Positions 51,462-60,204 of a stretch of DNA of 64,000 nucleotides are shown one piece after another. The first letter of the stretch is position 1; each line of letters opens with the position of its first letter. A program made the position numbers and the translations under genes. The stretch spans positions 124,001-188,000 of the forward strand of contig NZ_BMZF01000002.1 of the NCBI RefSeq assembly GCF_014652655.1. The letters are read 5' to 3'. The DNA comes from Paramylibacter ulvae (lineage in GTDB: Bacteria > Pseudomonadota > Alphaproteobacteria > Rhodobacterales > Rhodobacteraceae). The notes under the pieces are model-generated. The model made no database searches. It was not told the DNA's origin and saw only the letters and a program-made list of their open reading frames with translations.

Positions 51462-51905
51462 TGCAGTACTTCCATATAAGTTTTGCCCTAACAGCTGGGC
51501 GTTAAAAAAATCTCCAATTTTGTTTTTTTATTGGCGCTCGTTTAGCTTAAAAAAGTAACAAAAATAAAAAGGTGTTAATGTAATGTTCATAAGCATATTG
51601 ATTGCAGATGCATCTTGCCACTAAATTCGAAAGCGTAATAGTGATATACATCACTTTACCAACAAAAAAATGCCACTATTACGTCATATTGTGAAATTCC
51701 ATTCGATATATCAGATATTTAGGTTCAGTAAACATTTATTACAATTTAAGGATTCGTTACGGATTTTCAATGGCACTCACCGCATGCGCTGGTAAAGTTT
51801 TCGCCAAACAATCAATAGTTGTACGCGATGCGAATCTGTCAATTTTTTTGGACAGCGACAAATAAACATTTTGGATAATTTCGATCAGGGTTTAGGTTAA
51901 AAATA
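51462..51905. other. Divergent promoter region of the exopolysaccharide locus
   Basis: 444 AT-rich bases without a gene, between the ExoY-like gene and the ATPase gene. It carries the palindrome at 51640-51655. Long A/T runs are typical of the promoters in this window. Confidence 0.6.
51640..51655. promoter_or_regulatory. CRP/FNR-like palindrome AGTGA-N6-TCACT
   Basis: AGTGATATACATCACT is symmetric over its outer six bases on each side. It lies 178 bases upstream of the sugar-transferase gene and 250 bases upstream of the ATPase gene, between the two exopolysaccharide operons. Confidence 0.5.
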
Positions 51906-52763
51906 ATGGTTACAGAAAATTTATACGCGAGCTTTTTCGGATTTTCCGAGCGGCCATTTAATCTGGTTCCTGACCCGGATTTTCTGTTTTGGTCAAAACA
52001 ACATAGCGGCGCATATGCCGTGCTTGAATTTGGCATTATGTCGCGTGCGCCAATCACATTGTTAACCGGCGAAATTGGGTCAGGGAAAACGACCTTGGTG
52101 CAAAAACTGTTGGCATCATTGCGCGATGACGTCACCGTTGGATTGGTGTCCAATGCGCAGGGCGGGCGCGGTGAATTATTGCAATGGGTTCTAAATGCGC
52201 TTGGCATTCGGTTTGGATCGAACGCCAGCTATGTTGAAATGTTCCAAAAATTACAAGAATTCATTATCGATGAATACGCCGCCAACCGCCGCGTGGTTTT
52301 GATCATCGACGAAGCGCAAAACCTGTCGATCGAAGGGCTTGAAGAATTGCGCATGTTAACCAATATCAATTCCAACAAGGATGAATTGATTCAGCTAATT
52401 TTGGTTGGCCAGCCTGAACTCAAAGATCTGGTGCTCAGCCCAAAAATGAAACAGCTCGCACAACGTGTGGCAGGCAGCTACCACTTGGGTGAAATGGATC
52501 AAAAAACGGTGGGTGAATATATCGAACATCGGTTAAAAAAATCCGGCGGTACAGGTGGTGAGATCACCAAATCCGCGACCAAGATTATTTATGAATCAAC
52601 AAATGGTGTGCCACGCTTGGTAAACCAACTTTGCGAACTATGTTTATTGTATGCGTGGGGCAAAGAGGAAAAATTTGTCGGCATCCGCACTGTGCGCAAG
52701 GTTTTGTCTGATGGCGTGTTTTTTGGTGGTCATGCACTCCATGATAGAGAAGAGTTAATGTAA
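51906..52763 (+). CDS. ExeA/GspA-like AAA ATPase of the exosortase locus
   Basis: 285 residues. The opening FGFSERPFNLVPDPDFLFWS is the mark of GspA/ExeA-type ATPases, Walker A is GEIGSGKTT (55-63) and Walker B is VVLIIDEAQ (about 130-138); NGVPRLVNQLCE is the sensor-2 region. Proteins of this group are regularly next to exosortases and Wzz-type genes and probably power or gate polysaccharide export; the role is not established. It overlaps the next gene by one base (TAATG). Confidence 0.9.
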   Translation: MVTENLYASFFGFSERPFNLVPDPDFLFWSKQHSGAYAVLEFGIMSRAPITLLTGEIGSGKTTLVQKLLASLRDDVTVGLVSNAQGGRGELLQWVLNALGIRFGSNASYVEMFQKLQEFIIDEYAANRRVVLIIDEAQNLSIEGLEELRMLTNINSNKDELIQLILVGQPELKDLVLSPKMKQLAQRVAGSYHLGEMDQKTVGEYIEHRLKKSGGTGGEITKSATKIIYESTNGVPRLVNQLCELCLLYAWGKEEKFVGIRTVRKVLSDGVFFGGHALHDREELM

Positions 52764-54304
52764 TGGATATTAAGTATTTCTTTTCAATATTTTTGCGTCG
52801 CTTGCCTTATTTTTTGCTAGTGTCATGTCTGATCTCTGCAATTGCCATTATCATCGCAAAAGCATTGCCGCCTGCCTATGAATCGCAAATGAAATTAATT
52901 GTGGAATCGCCGCAAATTCCAACGGAATTGGCGACGCCAACAATTTCAACACCCGCGATGGAACAGCTTCAAATTGTTGAACAACGGCTTATGACACGCA
53001 ATAATTTGTTGGACATTGCTGCACGGTTTAAACTGTTTGATGTCGAAGATGAGATGACGCCTGATCGCACGGTCGAGGCAATGTTAAAACGCACCACGAT
53101 TCGCAAGTCCGCCAATCACAACGAAGCGGCATTAATGACCATCGCGTTCGAGGCCGCAACACCCGAAAAAGCAGCCAGCGTGGTGAACGAATATTTAACC
53201 CTGATCCAAAAAGAAGACGTCGAAAGCCGTACCGGACGTGCAACCCAAACGCTTGAGTTTTTTGAACAAGAAGTGACCCGTTTGTCCGAAGAATTGGCAA
53301 GAAAATCTGCCGATATTTTGAAATTCAAATTGGATAATTCTGATGCGCTACCAGATAGTTTGGATTTCCGTCTAGGGCAACAAACGCGCGCCCAGGAACG
53401 CTTGGCGCAGATCAACCGTGACATATCACAGTTCACCCAGCAGCGTGAAAAATTGATGGTGATATTTGCGCAAACGGGCAAGGTAAGGGATGTCACCCCA
53501 AAAGAATTATCACGCGACGAAGAGTGGCTAGAAAAACTACGCGCCGATCTGGCAAATGCGCTTGCGGTTTATTCGCCAGATAACCCAAACGTAAAAGTGT
53601 TGGAATCGCGGATTAGACAAACTGAAAATGCAATTGCCAGACGTAAGTCTGCCGAAAACCCCGTCGCAAATACCAATGTGGATTCGACTGGTAACATGAT
53701 GTTGGACATTCAATTGTCCGAAATGGACACGCGTTTAGCAATCTTAGAAGACCAACGCGATGCAACCGAAGAATTATTAGATAACATCGTCACCACTCTG
53801 TCGAAAACCCCCGCCAACGCCATTCGCTTGGATGAATTGGAATTGGATTTGGGTAATTTACAAACTCAGTATACCGCCGCCGTTAATCGGTTCGGCAGTG
53901 CCAGCACGGGTGAACGGATTGAATTATTATCCCAAGGTCAGAAAATTTCTGTCATCGAACCCCCAGCACTGCCCGACGAACCCACAAAACCCAATCGCAT
54001 GTTGATTGCGGGTGGGGGCACATTCATTGGGATTATGGCGGGTATTGTATTGGTGGTGGCGTTGGAAATGTTGAACAGATCTATCCGCCGACCCGAGGAT
54101 TTGGTCGCCAAGTTGGGAATTACACCGCTGGCAACGATCCCTTATATTCGTTCGCGCCAACAAATGATTGCGCAACGCAGTGGAAAGATCATTGTAATTT
54201 TGGCCATTCTTGTTGGGGTGCCGTCGCTTATTTATGCCGTGCATACTTATTATTTACCGCTTGATTTATTGATGGAAAATTTGCTGTCGAAACTGGGGAT
54301 TTAA
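52763..54304 (+). CDS. Wzz/GumC-type polysaccharide chain-length determinant
   Basis: 513 residues. First membrane helix about residues 14-36 (YFLLVSCLISAIAIIIAKAL), then a long periplasmic coiled-coil region (for example EQEVTRLSEELARKSADILK), a Pro-rich stretch PALPDEPTKPNRM before the second helix (AGGGTFIGIMAGIVLVVALE), and a further helix near the C-terminus (IIVILAILVGVPSLIYAV). Members set polymer length and organise export with the tyrosine kinase, encoded separately 29 bases downstream. The extra C-terminal helix is not in the simplest Wzz proteins. Confidence 0.9.
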   Translation: MDIKYFFSIFLRRLPYFLLVSCLISAIAIIIAKALPPAYESQMKLIVESPQIPTELATPTISTPAMEQLQIVEQRLMTRNNLLDIAARFKLFDVEDEMTPDRTVEAMLKRTTIRKSANHNEAALMTIAFEAATPEKAASVVNEYLTLIQKEDVESRTGRATQTLEFFEQEVTRLSEELARKSADILKFKLDNSDALPDSLDFRLGQQTRAQERLAQINRDISQFTQQREKLMVIFAQTGKVRDVTPKELSRDEEWLEKLRADLANALAVYSPDNPNVKVLESRIRQTENAIARRKSAENPVANTNVDSTGNMMLDIQLSEMDTRLAILEDQRDATEELLDNIVTTLSKTPANAIRLDELELDLGNLQTQYTAAVNRFGSASTGERIELLSQGQKISVIEPPALPDEPTKPNRMLIAGGGTFIGIMAGIVLVVALEMLNRSIRRPEDLVAKLGITPLATIPYIRSRQQMIAQRSGKIIVILAILVGVPSLIYAVHTYYLPLDLLMENLLSKLGI

Positions 54305-54333
54305 TCCACGGTTGCCCAAGGAGGGCGTGATTT

Positions 54334-55149
54334 ATGGAACGTTTACAGGCCGCAATTAACAAGGCCCGCGCACAACGCAAAACCGGCGTTGCTGCCACTG
54401 AACATGTGCAAAGCAAAACCACTGATAAAAAGCTGGTCGAAAATTGGGAACGATTAACGCCAATTGTTATGGACGAAAAACAATCGGCTGTGAACAGATT
54501 GTCATCTATCGGCGGCGGCAAAGATGCGGCACCTTATGACATGTTGCGCACCCGAATTTTACAACAGGCCAGCGTCAACAAATGGCACCGTGTTGCGGTG
54601 GTTTCCCCCCATTCGGGTTGCGGAAAATCCACCACATGCGCCAACCTCGCATTCAGTTTTTCCCGCCAACGTGATTTGCGCACATTGGTGCTTGATTTGG
54701 ATTTACGACGCGTCGGACTAAGCCGTATTTTGGGCCAACCGCGCAGCGCAAATATGGCGGACGTGTTGCAAGGAAATGCGGATTTTTTGGATCATGGTAT
54801 GGTTTTAGATGAGAATGTCGCGCTCGGGCTAAACCAAACTAGCGTGCATGACGCATCTGAAATTTTGCAAAACATGCGCACCAAATCTGTGTTGGAAAAC
54901 ATCGAAAATCAGCTTCGCCCGGATATCGTTTTGTTTGATATGCCACCGTTGATGTCGACGGATGATAACTATGGCTTTCTGCCAAATGTTGATTGCGCAA
55001 TTCTGATTGCAGAGGCGGAAAAAACCACGATCGCGCAAATTGATGTCGCCGAACGCCAGTTGGCGGAATTAACAAACGTGATGGGAGTGGTTTTAAACAA
55101 AAGCCGTTATCACACTGGCGCTTACGGATATGATTACGATTACCAATGA
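54334..55149 (+). CDS. CpsD/CapB-type tyrosine autokinase
   Basis: 271 residues, soluble. BY-kinase motifs: Walker A SPHSGCGKST (91-100), Walker A' VLDLDLRR, and Walker B IVLFDMPPLM. The C-terminal tail YHTGAYGYDYDY has five tyrosines, the expected autophosphorylation cluster. With the Wzz-type protein it controls exopolysaccharide polymerisation by cycles of phosphorylation. Last gene of the plus-strand operon 51906-55149, closed by a bidirectional terminator. GGAGG-type ribosome binding site (AGGAGGG) lies 8 bases before ATG 54334. Confidence 0.92.
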   Translation: MERLQAAINKARAQRKTGVAATEHVQSKTTDKKLVENWERLTPIVMDEKQSAVNRLSSIGGGKDAAPYDMLRTRILQQASVNKWHRVAVVSPHSGCGKSTTCANLAFSFSRQRDLRTLVLDLDLRRVGLSRILGQPRSANMADVLQGNADFLDHGMVLDENVALGLNQTSVHDASEILQNMRTKSVLENIENQLRPDIVLFDMPPLMSTDDNYGFLPNVDCAILIAEAEKTTIAQIDVAERQLAELTNVMGVVLNKSRYHTGAYGYDYDYQ

Positions 55150-55162
55150 TCCACATAAAAAA

Positions 55163-55186
55163 GGGCTCATAAAGAGCCCAATTTTT
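55163..55186. terminator. Bidirectional terminator between the kinase and VPVPA-protein genes
   Basis: GGGCTC (55163-55168) and GAGCCC (55174-55179) around a 5-base loop, with AATTTTTG on one side and, on the other strand, TTTTTT. It ends both converging genes. Confidence 0.8.
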
Positions 55187-55202
55187 GTATATTTTGTTTC
55201 GC

Positions 55203-55823
55203 TTACGCGTCGCTACGTTTGCGGCGACGTCCAACAAAACCCAAACCGCCAAGTGCTGTTAGCAATAACAGACCCGCAGCTGGAACTGGAACCGGTGATG
55301 GCTGTTGGCCTTCGGTCACAGTAATTGTTGAACCGCTGGTTCCAGATGTTGTGTTATAAAACGCCCAGAAAAATGTGTCTACCAGATCAACGGTAAGCGT
55401 ATCACCATTTGCAAAGTTCAATACCGGATTGTCAGCGAATGTGACGGTTGTGTGCACATGGCTGTTTTCGCGTGCAACGATGCGAACACGTCCACGTGTT
55501 CCACCTGTAACGGATTCACCAGTGTCTGATTCATATGTCAAATCGATCGCAACGCGGAAAACGGCAACCTCTGGTGTTGCATCAGCTGCGGCTGTTGCTG
55601 TCCAATCGATCAAAACAGTAGGGATCGTATCGGCGCTGGTGCGACCAACAATTGGAATATCGCCCACAAATTCAGCACTGATCGTACAATCACATGCGTT
55701 GCGGCGTTCATCGAATGTAATGCTCGAAGAGCCTGCATCAAATGTATAAGTTGTTGCGAAAGCGGTGCCAGTAATACCAGCCAAAGAGAGCGCAGTTGCG
55801 GCTACAAAATTACGGATAATCAT
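55203..55823 (-). CDS. Secreted protein with VPLPA-type exosortase sorting tail
   Basis: 206 residues; GGGGG lies 4 bases before ATG 55823. A signal peptide of about 23 residues (ATALSLAGITGTAFA) is followed by a beta-rich domain. From residue 178 the tail reads VPVPAAGLLLLTALGGLGF, then GRRRKR: the sorting motif, a hydrophobic helix and a basic end of the VPLPA-CTERM class. It should be cut and surface-anchored by the exosortase at 44561-46159, encoded 9 kb away. The function of the mature domain is unknown. Confidence 0.9.
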   Translation of the reverse strand: MIIRNFVAATALSLAGITGTAFATTYTFDAGSSSITFDERRNACDCTISAEFVGDIPIVGRTSADTIPTVLIDWTATAAADATPEVAVFRVAIDLTYESDTGESVTGGTRGRVRIVARENSHVHTTVTFADNPVLNFANGDTLTVDLVDTFFWAFYNTTSGTSGSTITVTEGQQPSPVPVPAAGLLLLTALGGLGFVGRRRKRSDA

Positions 55824-56247
55824 AATACCCCCGAAAAAATTTAATAAAATATTACTATTAAACTAGCAGATTCTCGCCGATGTTCAAGGAAAAATGGCAA
55901 AATTGTGCCGAAACTGCCTTTTCGACCAACAAGATGCATCAATTTTCAACAAATATGCATTCTTCCACCAACCCACGCGTTAAGTAGCTTTATCAATGAC
56001 ATCAACCAGCCCGCGAGGCTGATGGAACACTACCTATTGCCTGTAACCACATATTGGACGGATCGAAAATTTGGTGAATCACCAACATCGGCGCGATGAT
56101 CCAAGCGGGTGTTTTAACAACCAAATAAAAATAGTAGCGATGAGCGTTGGAAAGACCTGCCCCTCGTCAGAATGCGCCACTTGTTCATTTTCGATCAGGG
56201 GAATTGTTGGGAATTTTTCTTGTCAGGGTGTCTATCCCACTTGAACC
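55824..56247. other. 424-base gap, nothing recognised
   Basis: Between the VPVPA-protein start and folC. Contains the promoter of the former (AT-rich at 55840-55870). The rest has only short frames without ribosome binding sites; it could be remnants of a lost gene. Confidence 0.5.
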
Positions 56248-57522
56248 TCACCCGTTTTCACGCAACACACCACCCGCTAGATATAGCGATCCACAGATCA
56301 GTATGCGTGCGGTTGGGTCTTTGGCGGTGATATCTTTCACCGCTGATAAAACATCATCGGCGACCACGGCGTCAATTCCAGCGGCGCTGGCGGCCTGAAC
56401 TGTTTCTTCGGCGCTCAGCGTTGCTGCTTCGCCTGGGATTGAAACGCCGTGCAAGCTTTCAGATATTTCCGCCAAGGGGCGTAGGTATCCTGCGATATCT
56501 TTGGTGTTCAACATGCCAACAATTAGGTGCAATGGGCGTTTGGGCAATCGCCCCATTGCCTCTGCCAGTGCCAAACCAGCCGCCGCGTTATGTCCGCCAT
56601 CCAGCCATAAATCCGCGCCGCTAGCTGCATCCACCAATGGCCCTGTGCGAAGCTTTTGCATCCGTGCTGGCCACACGGCATTCACCATCGCCGCTTCGCA
56701 TGCATCCGTATCTTTGCCGAGCAATCGCAATGCCGCAATCGCGATTCCTGCGTTCATCACCTGATGCGCGCCAATCAGCGCGGGCATAGGCAGATCAACC
56801 AAACCGTATTCGTCCTGGAAAATTAGGCGTCCGTTTTCCTCCCAAACATGCCAATGTTGGCCGTGAATTTTCAGGGTCGCGCCAACCTTGGCCGCCGTGG
56901 CTTCGATTACCTCTAATGCTTCATCGGGTTGGGGGCCGACCACGCCAAAACAATTGCGTTTTAGGATGCCCGCCTTTTCACCCGCAATCGCAGCCAGTGT
57001 GTTACCCAAATATTGTTCATGATCGATGGACACGGGTGTGATGATCGCCATTTCGGGCGCATCAATCACATTGGTCGCATCAAGGCGACCGCCCAACCCG
57101 ACCTCTAGCAAAGTATAATCGGCGGGGGAGCGGGCGAATGCCAAAAACGCGGCACAGGTTGTGATTTCGAAATAGGTGATTGGCACACCGCCATTTTTCG
57201 ATTCACATTCGGCCAACATTTCCGCCAGCGCAGTTTCGGAAATCAATTCACCCGCAAGACGAATGCGTTCGTGAAAACGCGCAAGGTGGGGCGATGTATA
57301 TGCGTGAACGGTGTTTCCCGCACCTTCCAGCCCCGCGCGCAACATCGCCTGCGTGGAACCTTTACCATTTGTGCCCGCGATATGAATCACAGGAGGGATA
57401 TCGCTTTCTGGATTGCCCAGCGCATCAAGCAACCGATGCATCCGATCAAGCGTCAGATCAATGATTTTAGGATGAAGCGACATCAACCGTTCAAGGATGA
57501 CATCGCTTTGGTCAGAGGTCAC
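56248..57522 (-). CDS. folC: Bifunctional folylpolyglutamate/dihydrofolate synthase
   Basis: 424 residues. Adds glutamate to dihydropteroate and to folates. The Mur-ligase-like ATP loop HIAGTNGKGSTQAML lies near residue 50, then YTSPHLARFHERIRL and LLEVGLGGRLDATNVID, SIDHEQYLGNTLAAIAGEKAGI and LWLDGGHN. Starts with GTG overlapping the accD stop as GTGA, so the two are translationally coupled. This accD-folC order is common in bacteria. Confidence 0.95.
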   Translation of the reverse strand: MTSDQSDVILERLMSLHPKIIDLTLDRMHRLLDALGNPESDIPPVIHIAGTNGKGSTQAMLRAGLEGAGNTVHAYTSPHLARFHERIRLAGELISETALAEMLAECESKNGGVPITYFEITTCAAFLAFARSPADYTLLEVGLGGRLDATNVIDAPEMAIITPVSIDHEQYLGNTLAAIAGEKAGILKRNCFGVVGPQPDEALEVIEATAAKVGATLKIHGQHWHVWEENGRLIFQDEYGLVDLPMPALIGAHQVMNAGIAIAALRLLGKDTDACEAAMVNAVWPARMQKLRTGPLVDAASGADLWLDGGHNAAAGLALAEAMGRLPKRPLHLIVGMLNTKDIAGYLRPLAEISESLHGVSIPGEAATLSAEETVQAASAAGIDAVVADDVLSAVKDITAKDPTARILICGSLYLAGGVLRENG

Positions 57523-58445
57523 TTTTTAGTAGCCTCGGTCTTTTTGGATTTGTCTTCGATTTTCGCTGGTGGTTCCAAATCGGCGGCAATCGCAGGGGGC
57601 AGTTTCATCAACATGCGCACGATGGAAATCAATTCATCGCGCATATCTTGACGTTTTGTCACGCGGTCGATCATGCCGTGATCCAACAGATACTCCGCGC
57701 GCTGAAAACCATCTGGCAATTTTTCACGAATGGTTTGTTCAATCACACGCGCACCCGCAAAACCGATCAATGCGTTTGGCTCGGCGATATGCACATCGCC
57801 CAACATCGCATATGATGCAGTCACACCACCCGTGGTTGGGTGCGTGAGGACAACGATAAATGGCAAATCAGCCTCTTTTAACATTTGTAACGCAACCGTT
57901 GTGCGCGGCATTTGCATCAGGGATAAAATCCCCTCTTGCATACGCGCACCACCAGCCGCGGAAAACAGGATCAGCGGGCATTTCATATTTACCGCATGTT
58001 CACACGCCGCAATAATCGCGTTGCCAACGGCCATGCCCATGGATCCGCCCATGAATCCAAAATCCTGTGCCGCCATCACAACCTTGGTACGACCCAGATC
58101 ACCGTATCCCAGCAACATCGCATCCTTTTCGCCCGTCTTTTTCTGAGCAGCCCTCAATCGATCAGGGTATTTTTTCTGGTCGCGAAATTTAAGCGGATCG
58201 GCATTTGGTGCTTTGGCTTCGAATTCGGCAAATGTGCCGCCGTCAAACAGGCTGGCAAATCGTTCGCGTGGGATAATGTTCATGTGGTGCCCACAATTCA
58301 CACACACGTTCAAATTATCAGCCAATTCACGGTGAAATAACATCGTGGAACATTCGTCACATTTGGTCCACAAATTATCCGGTGTTTCGCGACGCGAAAA
58401 CAATGAATTAATCTTGGGTCTGACGTAGTTGGAAATCCAGTTCAT
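57519..58445 (-). CDS. accD: Acetyl-CoA carboxylase carboxyltransferase subunit beta
   Basis: 308 residues. Carboxyl transfer from carboxybiotin to acetyl-CoA in fatty-acid synthesis, together with AccA. The N-terminal zinc ribbon has cysteines 29, 32, 48 and 51 (KCDECSTM, CVNCGHH), and the crotonase-like core includes FSAAGGARMQEGILSLMQM and the oxyanion-forming PTTGGVTASYAMLGD. Length and motifs are typical. Followed by folC. Confidence 0.96.
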   Translation of the reverse strand: MNWISNYVRPKINSLFSRRETPDNLWTKCDECSTMLFHRELADNLNVCVNCGHHMNIIPRERFASLFDGGTFAEFEAKAPNADPLKFRDQKKYPDRLRAAQKKTGEKDAMLLGYGDLGRTKVVMAAQDFGFMGGSMGMAVGNAIIAACEHAVNMKCPLILFSAAGGARMQEGILSLMQMPRTTVALQMLKEADLPFIVVLTHPTTGGVTASYAMLGDVHIAEPNALIGFAGARVIEQTIREKLPDGFQRAEYLLDHGMIDRVTKRQDMRDELISIVRMLMKLPPAIAADLEPPAKIEDKSKKTEATKK

Positions 58446-58509
58446 ATCTGCGCTCTGTCGCCTGTATTAGTGTTTCTTTGCTTTTAACTTTGCCAGCGAT
58501 GGATTGCAA

Positions 58510-59427
58510 TCAATAGCGATACCAGCGTTGAACCACCGAAAAGTAGATCAAAATTATGAATGCGGTAAATCCAACCTGTGACATCAACAATGGGCGCATT
58601 TGTTCTACATCACCCAAATCGATTGGGGACACGTATAACGACAGACCATCCATGTATCCTTTGGTCGCCACAACGCACATACCCATGAAATTATTGGCAA
58701 AATGCAATCCAATCGCCGCGCCAAGGTTTCCCGTGCGCATCGTCATATCCGCCGCTAGGATACCGATTAAAAACGTTTGTGCCACAACCAACCAGGCGTT
58801 TGATCCAAACGTCGCGGGCTGATAATGCCCAATTGCGAAAATCAGTGACGGCAGGATCATCCATACCGCAAAATGATCAAACCTCACAGCCAGTTGTTGT
58901 TGAATATATCCGCGAAAAACAAGTTCCTCTGCGCTGACTTGCATCAAGATCAGCGGTATCGCAACGGGTAGCCACGATAACCAAATGTCGTAATTTAGGT
59001 TCGCCTCTGGCAACAAATCGTTTGGTTCCAGCAAACCAGAAACCACAAAGAACAATACAACCGCGATTAAACCCAACACAAAATTGCGCAGAAATGTTTT
59101 CACGTTCCCGCCAAACAAGGTAAATACGCTGCGCCGATGAAACAAAAACAGCATTACAATGATTGCAATAATCCAGCCCCCAAACGTGGTTAAAATCGTG
59201 ACCACCATTTTGGGGGTCGTGAATCGAAGCTCTGTTGTCATCTGCAAAAATTCATCCGCGCTCATGAATTGCCCCGCCGCCACAAAAATGACCGCAGTGA
59301 TCAATTGCAACACCACAAATCCCAACACCAACACCGCAACGATGCGCCAAATTTCGTTTCGTTGTTTTGCGGGGAATAAAAAGGCTGCTTTGTTACGGCT
59401 GGCCGTTGATTGCTCGGGAATGTGCAT
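58510..59427 (-). CDS. CPBP-family intramembrane glutamic/metalloprotease
   Basis: 305 residues, eight or so membrane helices. Intact motifs: EELVFRGYIQQQL (EExxxR), FAIGHYQPATFG (FxxxH-like) and HFANNFMG. The family includes CAAX prenyl proteases and bacteriocin-immunity proteins; substrates in Alphaproteobacteria are unknown. It is a useful local comparison for the degenerate relative at 15567-16424. 64 bases upstream of the accD-folC pair on the same strand. Confidence 0.88.
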   Translation of the reverse strand: MHIPEQSTASRNKAAFLFPAKQRNEIWRIVAVLVLGFVVLQLITAVIFVAAGQFMSADEFLQMTTELRFTTPKMVVTILTTFGGWIIAIIVMLFLFHRRSVFTLFGGNVKTFLRNFVLGLIAVVLFFVVSGLLEPNDLLPEANLNYDIWLSWLPVAIPLILMQVSAEELVFRGYIQQQLAVRFDHFAVWMILPSLIFAIGHYQPATFGSNAWLVVAQTFLIGILAADMTMRTGNLGAAIGLHFANNFMGMCVVATKGYMDGLSLYVSPIDLGDVEQMRPLLMSQVGFTAFIILIYFSVVQRWYRY

Positions 59428-59563
59428 ATTTTCGCCTATTGATACGGTGTTTCAACATAACAAGGGGTGTCAGGGCTTGCTAGTATGGAACAAGTTCACT
59501 AACACCTTGGCCTTAATTGTGGCAGAAAGACAACGGCATTACTTTTGCCAATAGGGGACAAAA

Positions 59564-60148
59564 TTGCGCATTTATATGGCCATATTGCTGGCGTTAATTT
59601 TCAGCGTTAGCGCCTGTTCAACGCCCATCCCATCGGATGTGGATGCAAATCAATATGCATCGCGCGGCGACAGCCAGCCAGAAAGCGATTTCAACCTTGC
59701 GATCCCAGATGGTTATTGTTTCAGCACAAAACACAGCGTGCGCACATCGGACACCACAATTGTCTTGCTACACAGTTGCAACGCCAAAGCAAAAATGGGT
59801 TTTTATTCCGTCTCTGCACTCAAAACAGATTCAGAAATTTACCCAAAAGAGTTTCAACACTATTTCGAAACACCACAAGGCCGCCAAAGCTTGGGCATTC
59901 CTGCAAATACAAATGTTGCCAAGATCACAGGGACCAAAACCCGCAACGGCATTTTTTATGTTGAAGTGTTGAATGCTGGCACACCCGAAATCCCGCTTAC
60001 CGCACCCAAAACATGGCGCGGATTTTTTACCAAGGATGGTCGCTTGTTTTCAATTACCTTTCATCCGCTCGCCAATCAAAAAATCAGTTCAGAACAAAGT
60101 TTCAGCGCATTGCAACGCTATGCGATCAAGCTAAAGAACGCGCGCTAA
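59564..60148 (+). CDS. Hypothetical lipoprotein with TTG start
   Basis: 194 residues. AGGGGA at 59553-59558 is spaced 5 bases from TTG 59564, while the first in-frame ATG (59576) is too far, so TTG is chosen. The signal ends in SVSACS, a lipobox (cysteine near residue 18). The mature part has a fold with NLAIPDGYCFSTKHS and LLHSCNAKAKMGFYSVSAL; no family recognised. A weak AATGCA/TGCATT hairpin follows the stop. Lipid-anchored in the cell envelope; its role is unknown. Confidence 0.75.
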   Translation: MRIYMAILLALIFSVSACSTPIPSDVDANQYASRGDSQPESDFNLAIPDGYCFSTKHSVRTSDTTIVLLHSCNAKAKMGFYSVSALKTDSEIYPKEFQHYFETPQGRQSLGIPANTNVAKITGTKTRNGIFYVEVLNAGTPEIPLTAPKTWRGFFTKDGRLFSITFHPLANQKISSEQSFSALQRYAIKLKNAR

Positions 60149-60204
60149 TGCATTTCTGCATTTCATTGATACAATCTTAAATTGTTTCGATCAAAAGCTG
60201 GTAT

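Noticed and set aside
55905-56099. Plus-strand 64-codon frame in the gap before folC
   Set aside because: No ribosome binding site, poor composition and no recognisable domain.
57169-57651. Plus-strand frames opposite folC and accD
   Set aside because: Antisense shadows of two well-conserved housekeeping genes.
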